Of a DNA stretch of 64,000 nucleotides, positions 56,930 to 64,000 are shown piece after piece. The position numbers were made by a program, and so were the translations under genes. The DNA is taken from assembly GCF_000614185.1 (NCBI RefSeq), contig NZ_BAKM01000007.1, positions 90,853-154,852 of the forward strand, read 5' to 3'. The stretch is from Phocaeicola sartorii JCM 17136 = DSM 21941 (GTDB lineage: Bacteria; Bacteroidota; Bacteroidia; Bacteroidales; Bacteroidaceae). The notes under the pieces are model-generated. The model was not told the DNA's origin. It worked only from the letters and a program-made list of their open reading frames with translations, and did not search any database. Each line of letters opens with the position of its first letter. Position 1 is the stretch's first letter.

Positions 56930-57880
56930 ATGGAAACAAAAGAAACTTCTTACAATGAGCTGGTGATCAATGGATTTATGGCTTTGTTCTTTAACTTGGT
57001 TATGTTGCCTGCACTAGTATTTCTGAACTTTTTGATTTTTGGACAACTGCCCTGGTTGTTTATTCCTGTTTTGCTTGTGCTGGTATTGTTGTTTGTGCTG
57101 ATGCTTCCGGGATATTTTTCTCAAGAACCCAATGAAGCACGTGTAATGGTGTTTTTCGGTGAATATAAAGGCACTTTTAAAAACACAGGCTTCTTTTGGG
57201 TAAACCCTTTCATGAACAAGAAAAAGTTGTCTCTTCGCGCCCGTAATCTGGATGTGGAGCCGATAAAGGTGAATGATAAGATTGGTAATCCTATTCTGAT
57301 AGGGCTGGTTTTGGTCTGGAAATTGAAAGATACTTATAAGGCGATGTTTGAGATTGACGCGCAGACGATGGCGGACAGTAAAGGGACAGGGACGGCAAGT
57401 GTCAGCGTGGCAGGGCGTATGAATGCCTTTGAGGATTTTGTACGTGTGCAGAGTGATGCGGCCCTCCGCCAGGTGGCCGGACAGTATGCTTACGATGACA
57501 ATGAGCATGATACGAATGAGCTGACCTTGCGTGGCGGAGGTGAGGAGATTAATGACCAGCTGGAACGTCAGCTTAATGAGCGTCTGGCTATGGCAGGTAT
57601 GGAAATAGTAGAGGCCAGAATCAATTATTTGGCTTATGCTCCGGAGATTGCAGCGGTGATGCTTCGTCGTCAGCAGGCAAGTGCTATTATTACCGCGCGC
57701 GAAAAAATAGTGGAGGGGGCTGTTTCTATGGTTAAAATGGCTTTGGATAAATTAGCCGAGGATGGAATTGTAGAACTGGATGAAGAAAAGAAAGCCGCTA
57801 TGGTCAGTAATTTGTTGGTAGTGCTTTGTGCGGACGAGCCGGCACAGCCGGTAATTAATTCCGGAACGTTGAATCATTAG
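56930..57880 (+). CDS. SPFH/Band 7 membrane protein
   Basis: 316 residues. Two N-terminal hydrophobic segments (about 17-37 and 41-61) are followed by the SPFH domain: NEARVMVFFGEYKGTFKNTG, RARNLDVEPIKVNDKIGNPI and LVLVWKLKDTYKAMF. The end has a coiled-coil-like stretch with REKIVEGAVSMVKMALDKLA. Stomatin-like scaffold that may organise membrane proteins. It starts an operon with a ribbon-helix-helix protein and a DUF1648 protein (57889-58592). Confidence 0.88.
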   Translation: METKETSYNELVINGFMALFFNLVMLPALVFLNFLIFGQLPWLFIPVLLVLVLLFVLMLPGYFSQEPNEARVMVFFGEYKGTFKNTGFFWVNPFMNKKKLSLRARNLDVEPIKVNDKIGNPILIGLVLVWKLKDTYKAMFEIDAQTMADSKGTGTASVSVAGRMNAFEDFVRVQSDAALRQVAGQYAYDDNEHDTNELTLRGGGEEINDQLERQLNERLAMAGMEIVEARINYLAYAPEIAAVMLRRQQASAIITAREKIVEGAVSMVKMALDKLAEDGIVELDEEKKAAMVSNLLVVLCADEPAQPVINSGTLNH

Positions 57881-57888
57881 TGTAGGAA

Positions 57889-58083
57889 ATGGCAAAGAAA
57901 GAGACGATAAAAAGCTTTGTGCTCAGAGTGGACGCGGAAACCATGGAAGCTATCGAGAAATGGGCGGCGGATGAATTCCGTTCCACGAATGGACAGCTTC
58001 AATGGATTATAGCGGAAGCTTTGCGCAAGAGTGGCAGAATGAAGAAAAAGAAGACAATAATCAAAAAGGAAGAAACAGAATGA
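57889..58083 (+). CDS. Arc-type ribbon-helix-helix protein
   Basis: 64 residues. The beta strand (KSFVLRVDAETMEAIEKWAA) and two helices (DEFRSTNGQLQWIIAEALRK) fit the Arc/MetJ fold, and the tail is strongly basic. These small proteins bind DNA as dimers or, in this conserved operon, may have a structural role with SPFH. It is 8 bases after the SPFH gene, and its stop overlaps the next start (ATGA at 58080). Confidence 0.8.
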   Translation: MAKKETIKSFVLRVDAETMEAIEKWAADEFRSTNGQLQWIIAEALRKSGRMKKKKTIIKKEETE

Positions 58084-58592
58084 TACATTTTAGAATGAAA
58101 AACAATATAGGTTCGGTTACAGTGACGGATCGTATATTGGAGATGGCCGCGTTGGCATTGGCCGTTTTTCTTGTCGTACTGGCAGTTGCTCTCTACCATT
58201 ATTTGCCGGAACGTATTCCGGTTCATTTTAATAGTGTGGGTGAGGCGGATGGATGGGGAGGCAAGGGTATGATATTCATGCTGTCGGCATTAGGCGTGGT
58301 GGCTATGGCAATATGCAGTGCTGCGGCTTATAATTATAAGATGGTCAATCTTCCTTTTTCGTTGAATCCGGCTTGTCTGTCACAGCAGGTTACAATCATA
58401 GGGCGTATGATGCGTGTTCTTTCTGTACTGTGTGGTTTGTTGTTTATCGCTTTAATGTTGATGACGACTGTTCCCCAATGGGGGATGCAGTCTGTCTTTT
58501 TCTCTTTCTTTTTGATCGTTATGACAAGTATGACGGTTGTTTTGATTGTTTATACTGTTTGGGTCTATAAAAAAGGGCGTCAATGTCGATAA
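58080..58592 (+). CDS. DUF1648 domain membrane protein
   Basis: 170 residues from the ATG at 58080 (or 58095). Four hydrophobic helices; the first is followed by the DUF1648 signature YHYLPERIPVHFNSVGEADG. This is the SdpI-like/DUF1648 family, whose members include immunity or signal proteins to peptide toxins in other phyla. Its function here is unknown. Third gene of the SPFH operon, overlapping the Arc-type gene by 4 bases. Confidence 0.82.
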   Translation: MIHFRMKNNIGSVTVTDRILEMAALALAVFLVVLAVALYHYLPERIPVHFNSVGEADGWGGKGMIFMLSALGVVAMAICSAAAYNYKMVNLPFSLNPACLSQQVTIIGRMMRVLSVLCGLLFIALMLMTTVPQWGMQSVFFSFFLIVMTSMTVVLIVYTVWVYKKGRQCR

Positions 58593-58685
58593 AACAAATT
58601 ATTTTTCTTATTTTCATAGGGTATTTTAATCTTGGGTGATCTTATAAGTAGAAACAGGATTAGTATTCACTTTTTTAATACCTTA

Positions 58686-59969
58686 ATGAATATGAGAGCG
58701 CATAAAAAACAATTGATCGAATGGACACTGCTCATTGTCTTTTGGTTGAGTGTCATTCCGGGATGGAGTCAGGAGGAGACACCGTTTGCTGAAGAGAATA
58801 CTTATATTACAGTCAGCGGTGTAGTAAAGGACAAACAAAATAGAAAGACTTTAGAGTATGTCAATGTATCTGTTCCGGGTACCAGTGTGGGGACGGTGAC
58901 AAATGCGGATGGTGAATTTTCTTTGAAGATAGAAGATGCGGAGATGGTTTCTGCTTTAGAGATTTCACATATCGGTTATCATAATAATAGAGTACGTTTG
59001 GATAAAGAACATTTGTCGGATTTAAAGATTTACCTTACCCCTCATGCCAATATGTTGAATGAGATTGTGGTTTATGCCCACAATCCTCGTCTTATAGTGG
59101 AAGAGGCCATTCGCAAGATTCCTGTCAATTACAGTAATAAAAACAATATGCTTACCGGTTTTTACAGGGAAACTGTTCAGAAAGGGCGTCGTTATATCAA
59201 TATTTCGGAAGCTATTATTGATGTTTACAAGACTTCTTATGAGGATATGACAACTACTCGCGACCGGGTACAGGTTTTGAAGGGGCGCCGGCTGCTCAGT
59301 CAGAAAGTCAGTGATACGTTGGGGGTGAAACTGGCTGGTGGTCCCACTTTGTCTATCTATGTGGACATTGTGAAAAATCAGGATGCGTTGTTGGATATGG
59401 AAACGTTGAACTATTATGATTTCTTTATGGAAGAACCGGTACAGATAGACAATCGTCAGCAATATGTGGTTAGTTTCCGTCCCCGTGTCGTTTTGCCTTA
59501 TGCCTTGTATTATGGCAAATTGTATATTGATCGTGACAAGTTGTCGTTTACCCGTGCGGAATTTAGTTTGTCTATGGATAATAAAGTCAAGGCAGTACAG
59601 GCTATTCTTGCCAAGAAACCCTATGGCTTACGTTTTAAGCCACAGGAACTTTCTTTCCTTGTTACCTATAAAGATATGGATGGGAAAACCTATCTGAATT
59701 ATATCCGTAACCGTATCCGGTTTAAGTGTGACTGGAAGCGCAAACTTTTCTCTACCGGCTATACTGTGCTTTCAGAGATGGTGGCAACGGATAGGGAGGA
59801 AAATAATGTGGCGATAATTCCCGGAAAGATGGCTTTTCATCAGAAAGATGCTTTTTATGATAAAGTGGATGAATATTGGAGCGAGGATTTTTGGGGCTCC
59901 TATAATATTATTGAACCTACGGAATCATTGGAAAATGCAGTCCATAAGTTAAAGAAACAGTCGCGTTAA
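58686..59969 (+). CDS. Outer-membrane protein with CarboxypepD_reg domain (first paralogue of the sigma module)
   Basis: About 427 residues from the ATG at 58686; a second ATG follows two codons later. A signal peptide precedes residue 30. The CarboxypepD_reg_2-like domain (VSGVVKDKQNRKTLEYVNVS, GTVTNADGEFSLKI, HIGYHNNRVRL) is followed by about 300 residues with barrel-like strands (YVVSFRPRVVLPYALYYGKL). LIVEEAIRKIPVNYSNKNNM and GFYRETVQKGRRYINISEAI are shared with the protein at 61432-62988. No TonB plug or full barrel is seen. Function unknown. Confidence 0.8.
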   Translation: MNMRAHKKQLIEWTLLIVFWLSVIPGWSQEETPFAEENTYITVSGVVKDKQNRKTLEYVNVSVPGTSVGTVTNADGEFSLKIEDAEMVSALEISHIGYHNNRVRLDKEHLSDLKIYLTPHANMLNEIVVYAHNPRLIVEEAIRKIPVNYSNKNNMLTGFYRETVQKGRRYINISEAIIDVYKTSYEDMTTTRDRVQVLKGRRLLSQKVSDTLGVKLAGGPTLSIYVDIVKNQDALLDMETLNYYDFFMEEPVQIDNRQQYVVSFRPRVVLPYALYYGKLYIDRDKLSFTRAEFSLSMDNKVKAVQAILAKKPYGLRFKPQELSFLVTYKDMDGKTYLNYIRNRIRFKCDWKRKLFSTGYTVLSEMVATDREENNVAIIPGKMAFHQKDAFYDKVDEYWSEDFWGSYNIIEPTESLENAVHKLKKQSR

Positions 59970-60020
59970 AGTCTCGGATGAGGTTCGTATGGTTGAAAAG
60001 AATTACCAAAAAAGAAGTGG

Positions 60021-60572
60021 ATGCTGAATGATTTGTTAACACTGGCCAGAATAAGAGAGGGAGATATAAAGGCGTTTGAAGATGTGTTTCGCCGTTATTA
60101 TTCCCCTCTCTGTTGGTATGCCATGAGTATCACCGGCAGTATGGAGGCTGCGGAGGAAATTGTAGAGGAGTTGTTTTATGGGTTTTGGAGAGACCGGGAG
60201 AGTCTGCCGTTGTTCCGTTCTATGAAAAGCTATCTTTATGTTGCGGTGCGCAATCAGTCTTTTCAATATTGCGAGCATCAGGAGGTGAGAAACAAATATA
60301 GGGAGTTTGTTCTCTCGCGGAAGGAGCGGATACGGGACAGCAGTCCTCAAGAAGAGATGGAATACCAGGAATTAAGACATTTGATAGACACTACGCTTGC
60401 TCGGATGCCGCAGCGAAGGTCGTGCATATTCCGGATGCATCGTATGGAAGGTAAAAAGTATGCGGAAATAGCCTCGCAGCTTTCTTTGTCGGTGAAGACT
60501 GTGGAGGCTGAGATGACAAAGGCTCTTAAAGCATTAAAAAAAGAAATTGAGAACTATATTATAAGGACATGA
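60021..60572 (+). CDS. ECF sigma-70 factor, second module
   Basis: 183 residues. Region 2: AFEDVFRRYYSPLCWYAMSI and EEIVEELFYGFWRDRESLPL; region 4: LARMPQRRSCIFRMHRMEGK and KYAEIASQLSLSVKTVEAEM. Close in type to FecR-paired sigma factors. Its stop overlaps the anti-sigma start by four bases (ATGA at 60569), so the pair is coupled. It lies 51 bases after the first outer-membrane protein gene. Confidence 0.92.
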   Translation: MLNDLLTLARIREGDIKAFEDVFRRYYSPLCWYAMSITGSMEAAEEIVEELFYGFWRDRESLPLFRSMKSYLYVAVRNQSFQYCEHQEVRNKYREFVLSRKERIRDSSPQEEMEYQELRHLIDTTLARMPQRRSCIFRMHRMEGKKYAEIASQLSLSVKTVEAEMTKALKALKKEIENYIIRT

Positions 60573-61422
60573 GTGAAACAAAAAGAAATAAGGAAAGAGT
60601 GGATCGGGCATGGAATAAATTGTATGACCGTTTGGATGCTGACGGACTTTTGTTATCAGGCCGGCAGGATAGGAACGTTTGTCTGCATCCATGTTGTGGA
60701 AGTGGGGGGCCGTAGCTGCTATATGGATCGGAATAGGTGTCTTTTTGACGACTACTTATCGGAAGGTGGACGAGTCTGTGGAGGCTCAAGTCTTACTTAT
60801 GCGGGAGAACACGGAGCAATCTACTTTGGTGACCACGCTTGAGGATGGATCTATTGTTTATCTGGGTGGGGAAACCTCTTTGCGGTATCCTGAACATTTC
60901 TCTATGGATAAGCGTGAAGTCAGTTTGCAGGGAAACGCTTTGTTTGATGTGACCGGTAATCGGGAACGTCCTTTTCTGATTGAAACGGAGGAGGTCAGAA
61001 TTGAAGTCTTGGGAACGGCGTTTCATGTGAAGAGTGATGCGGGGAGTCCTTTCGAGCTGTCCGTACAGCGTGGAAAAGTCAAAGTGGCATTGAAAAATAA
61101 AAATCAAGAGATGTATGTCAATGCAGGTGAAGCGGTGACGCTTGAAACACATCAATTGCGTCTCACGGATTATAGGGACAATACCCGGATAGCCCGTTAT
61201 CTGGAAAGTATGCGTTTCAAAGACGAACCTTTGATGAATATTCTTCGAGTGATTAATCTGCATTCCTCCGGTTTGCAGCTTCAGACTTCTCCCTCCTTGG
61301 GGGAGCGTCGGCTTACGGTTGCATTTTCCGGAGAATCTCCGGAGTCTATGGCAGAACTGATCTGTCTGGCTATGAATTTAAAATATATTCGTGAAGGTGA
61401 TATAGGTGTTTTATCCGAATAA
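60569..61422 (+). pseudogene. FecR-type anti-sigma factor, frameshifted in the N-terminal part
   Basis: From the ATG at 60569 the product reads MSETKRNKERVDRAWNKLYD to RLDADGLLLSGRQDRN and then a stop in the wrong frame. In another frame ERLSASMLWKWGAVAAIWIG, the membrane helix, begins, followed by the FecR domain (STLVTTLEDGSIVYLGGETS, GNALFDVTGNRERPF, VLGTAFHVKSD) and a C-terminal STN-like contact region ending IREGDIGVLSE at 61422. One extra G (AGG to AGGG) near 60672 joins them into 284 residues. Would control the sigma factor at 60021. Confidence 0.83.
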
Positions 61423-61431
61423 AGTGAGAAG

Positions 61432-62988
61432 ATGAATCGTATCCGTACATATCATTATTATTGGCATATCTTTTTTTTCAGTTTGCTGATTTGCATGGCA
61501 GGATTTGCGAAGGCGGCGGATAGGGATGTGTTGGAGCGGGTCATTTATCTTACTAAGAGTAAGGGTACTGTCTATGCTTTACTGGGCAAGGTGTCCGAGC
61601 AGTCTGGTTTCCTTTTTGTTTATGACAGCAAGGTGGTGGACAATGATCGTACGGTGAAGTTGGGTGCAGGACAGCGCACCATTCGTCAGGCTGTTTACGA
61701 AATTATCGGTCGGCAGGATATCAGTCTGCGCGTTGTGGAAAATCATATTTTGATCAATCAGTCGCAGGTACAATATGCGGTTGTTCCCACTTCTAAAGAT
61801 ACTTTGGCCTATTTTACTTTAGAAGGCAAATTACAGGATAATCAGTCGGGGGCTCCGATTGCTTACGGTACGGTAGGGGTAGTCGGTACTTCTATAGGCA
61901 GTATAACCAATCAGGATGGCGAATTCCGTTTGCGGTTGCCCGATTCGTTGAGGCAGGGCCGCATCGGGGTTTCTCATGTGGGGTATGTGGGACAGGAGAT
62001 GGATATGTCTTTATTAGAGGCTCAACATGCGGTGTGGTCTCTGGAACCTCGGGTCATTCCTATTCAAGAAGTGGTGATTCGTGCTGTTAATCCTATACGG
62101 TTGTTGCGTGAGATGTTGAAAGCCAAAAAAACAAATTATGCATCGGTTCCTGTTTATCTCACTACCTTTTATAGGGAAGGGGTTCGGTATAAACAAAAAT
62201 TCCGTAATCTGACAGAGGCCGTTTTTAAAATCTACAAACCTTCTCCTTTGTTGCTTCATTCTCAGGATCATGTAAAATTATTAAAGATGAGTCGCATCGT
62301 CGATAGCCAGGAACAGGACACACTGATAGCCAAGATGAGTGCGGGGATTGATGCTTGTTTGCAACTGGATATTGTCAAAAACTTGCCGGATTTTCTGTTG
62401 CCTGACGATCAGGGTAGTGTGTACTCTTATGCCTCCTGTGATATGACGGTGATAGATAATCGTCTGGTTAATGTAATATCTTTTCGACAAAATAAAGGAA
62501 TAAAAGAACCTCTTTATTGTGGCGAATTATATATTGATGCTGAAAACAATGCGTTGGTTCAGGCTCGTCTTGAGATTAATCCTGCCTATGTGAGGCAAGC
62601 TACGGATATGTTTATAGAACGGAAGACACGGAAGTGGAAAATAACCGCGCAAAAGGTGGTTTATACCATTTCTTACAGGCAGTGGAACGGCATTTATTAC
62701 ATGAATCATATTCGTGGAGATCTTTATTTTAAAGTGAAACCTAAACGGCAATGGTTTAGTGCTTCTTCTCTGCACACATGGTTTGAAATGGTTACTTGTA
62801 AGGTGGATACAGATAATGTGACTCGTTTCCAGCGTAAAGAACGGATACCTACACGCACTATATTTTCGGATACGCATTTTAAATATGATGCTGACTTTTG
62901 GGGGGAGTTTAATGTTATTCCGTGGGAAGAGGAACTGAGTACTGTTATTGAAAAGTTGTCTTCTAAAATTGAACAGATAGAATATTAA
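61432..62988 (+). CDS. STN plus CarboxypepD_reg outer-membrane protein without TonB receptor
   Basis: 518 residues. Signal to about residue 28, STN domain (about 38-110: YALLGKVSEQSGFLFVYDSK, NHILINQSQ), CarboxypepD_reg_2 (about 128-215: LEGKLQDNQSGAPIAYGTVG, GSITNQDGEFRLRL) and then about 300 residues like the protein at 58686. The STN domain is the part that talks to FecR in TonB-dependent transducers, but no plug or 22-strand barrel is encoded. It lies 9 bases after the anti-sigma gene. This suggests a signalling partner for it, inferred from context. Confidence 0.82.
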   Translation: MNRIRTYHYYWHIFFFSLLICMAGFAKAADRDVLERVIYLTKSKGTVYALLGKVSEQSGFLFVYDSKVVDNDRTVKLGAGQRTIRQAVYEIIGRQDISLRVVENHILINQSQVQYAVVPTSKDTLAYFTLEGKLQDNQSGAPIAYGTVGVVGTSIGSITNQDGEFRLRLPDSLRQGRIGVSHVGYVGQEMDMSLLEAQHAVWSLEPRVIPIQEVVIRAVNPIRLLREMLKAKKTNYASVPVYLTTFYREGVRYKQKFRNLTEAVFKIYKPSPLLLHSQDHVKLLKMSRIVDSQEQDTLIAKMSAGIDACLQLDIVKNLPDFLLPDDQGSVYSYASCDMTVIDNRLVNVISFRQNKGIKEPLYCGELYIDAENNALVQARLEINPAYVRQATDMFIERKTRKWKITAQKVVYTISYRQWNGIYYMNHIRGDLYFKVKPKRQWFSASSLHTWFEMVTCKVDTDNVTRFQRKERIPTRTIFSDTHFKYDADFWGEFNVIPWEEELSTVIEKLSSKIEQIEY

Positions 62989-63203
62989 AATAAAAGTTGG
63001 ATACGGAGCTTTGTATTTGGCATTTTTTGTCATGATGTGTGGCGGGTAATGTGTTAATCTGATGTATGTAAGTTTCGTATTTGTAGGTCTTTAGTTTAAA
63101 ATCGATTCGGTTGTCCTTTCAATTTTTCACCGTGTCCGGAAGCATGCTGGGATAAATATACTTATTAGTACCAAGTCGTGTTAATCGGTTGATTAATAAG
63201 AGA

Positions 63204-63241
63204 AAAGGATGATTTTGTCAAAGGTTACAAAATCATCCTTT
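63204..63241 (+). terminator. Terminator of the second ECF module
   Basis: AAAGGATGATTTTGT (63204-63218) pairs with ACAAAATCATCCTTT (63227-63241), a 15-bp stem followed by T. It could also end a minus-strand transcript from the fragment at 63347-63707. Confidence 0.85.
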
Positions 63242-63346
63242 TTTTACAGACCTCACGTTAACAATATTGATTAAATATGTTAAATAGCTTTTTATTATCT
63301 GTTGCCACGAGTTAATAAACACGATAATACGAATATTATCATGAGG

Positions 63347-63707
63347 TCAATATTTCCTTAAAAAATCTCTAAAATCAATGTCCTTTCGGTTGGCCAAAAA
63401 TAGGGATTCTTTTTCTGTGGAATTATTTGTGCAAATACGAATAATATAGATATCTGCAGCCGTATAGGTAATTTCCGATTGATATATCCATAGCTCTGCC
63501 ATACAACAGGCACCAATGGGCGAACTCACCCTCCGGATATGATTCGGGCAGAATAATGGAATCAAGCATGGAGTAAACCAATTCAGGATCTGACTCCAAC
63601 ATCAGATCTGACCGTTCCAAGACAGAATGCATGGATTTATGTTTGTTGTTGCATCCCGCAAAAATAAGTGTAACAATAACAAATAACAGCGTAAACAATA
63701 TTTTCAT
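63347..63707 (-). pseudogene. Truncated lipoprotein, N-terminal piece of a TPR-type regulator
   Basis: From the ATG at 63707: MKILFTLLFVIVTLIFAGC, a lipoprotein signal (IFAGC), then SMHSVLERSDLMLESDPELV and EGEFAHWCLLYGRAMD, which is the typical start of Bacteroides TPR lipoproteins that end in a helix-turn-helix. After this the frame stops at 63423, while in another frame EITYTAADIYIIRIC and ESLFLANRKDIDFRDFLRKY run to 63347. Several hundred residues are missing. It looks like a deletion remnant, although the 94-residue product could still be made. Confidence 0.5.
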
Positions 63708-63821
63708 AGTTAATCAACATAGACAAAAAGCGAAAGGAAGTGCGAATCCATACCCCCTTTCACTTTTAGAAAAACAAAAACATTTCAAACTTTATGTAAA
63801 ACAACATATCAAACGACTATC

Positions 63822-64000
63822 CTAACGGATAACTTTAAAAGACTTGACCGGTCTTCCGTCATAATTATAGAGACTGACAATATTCAGTCCGGAACCCGGC
63901 TTTAACGTAAACCGGATAGAATTATCGGAAGCGGATTCTGTCTGTAACAACCGGCCATTCAGATCCACTACACGAACGAATGAAGACTGCGGAACATTTT
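63822..64000 (-). CDS. C-terminal end of a secreted protein with a sorting-domain-like tail (cut by window edge)
   Basis: The minus strand is open from the window edge to a stop at 63822-63824. The visible 58 residues include SSFVRVVDLNGRLLQTESAS, IRFTLKPGSGLNIVSL and the end YNYDGRPVKSFKVIR. A VDLNGR turn followed by a last strand with basic residues is the pattern of C-terminal sorting or DUF6383-type domains in Bacteroidetes secreted proteins. The rest of the gene lies to the right of the window. Confidence 0.6.
   Translation of the reverse strand, partial: NVPQSSFVRVVDLNGRLLQTESASDNSIRFTLKPGSGLNIVSLYNYDGRPVKSFKVIR

Overview
The window is chromosomal DNA from a gut member of the Bacteroidales, most like Bacteroides/Phocaeicola. 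The evidence is the SusC/SusD pair with an ECF sigma/FecR switch, a GldB lipoprotein, an HU-like DNA-binding protein with a C-terminal helix-turn-helix, many Bacteroides-type -7 promoter boxes (TAnnTTTG), and few Shine-Dalgarno sequences. No rRNA, tRNA or CRISPR array was seen. The species was not determined.

Layout. 1-1016: N-terminal part of a superfamily 1 helicase (minus strand). 1186-5934: acnA-icd-gltA, the oxidative branch of the TCA cycle that makes 2-oxoglutarate. 5970-10560: a decayed stretch with a sensor kinase remnant, a frameshifted MalY-type C-S lyase, DUF3737, cyclophilin-like and flavodoxin remnants and an intact hydrolase. 10607-13512: a three-gene steroid/bile-acid reductase cluster (SRD5A-like 5-alpha-reductase, old-yellow-enzyme reductase broken by a frameshift, short-chain dehydrogenase). 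13615-18358: an EamA exporter, an ATPase + DUF4435 (TOPRIM) pair resembling OLD/PARIS, DoxX, phosphoglycolate phosphatase and nitroreductase. 18621-22002: sodium-pumping oxaloacetate decarboxylase (gamma, alpha, beta).

22154-28474 is an AT-rich accessory island. It holds a DUF4143 ATPase gene, a DUF1703 remnant, a nested-hairpin element, a large lipoprotein, and an ATPase + HNH pair that looks like a Septu (PtuAB) anti-phage system. A second, internally deleted copy of the DUF4143 gene closes the far side. An HU-like regulator follows behind a near-perfect palindrome.

29651-43362, all on the minus strand, is a polysaccharide-utilisation-type locus: GH28, DUF4861, GH43, then ECF sigma, FecR anti-sigma, SusC, SusD, DUF4465 and a TlpA-like thioredoxin. 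The enzymes suggest pectin. 43739-58592 is mostly conserved chromosome: fabI, gldB, a methyltransferase, lipA, a DPP-IV-type peptidase, a radical SAM protein, a flavodiiron protein, MscS, a YciO-type protein, a Pif1-like helicase with TPRs, a 28-residue peptide gene, and an SPFH operon. 58686-62988 is a second ECF/FecR module, flanked by two related outer-membrane proteins, one with an STN domain but no TonB receptor.

Caution: at least eight reading frames are broken by single small indels (6253-7426, 11431-12655, 22224-23551, 27606-28239, 31843-33308, 38711-40374, 54361-56369, 60569-61422). Most lie at short homopolymers, so sequencing error is a serious alternative to real inactivation.
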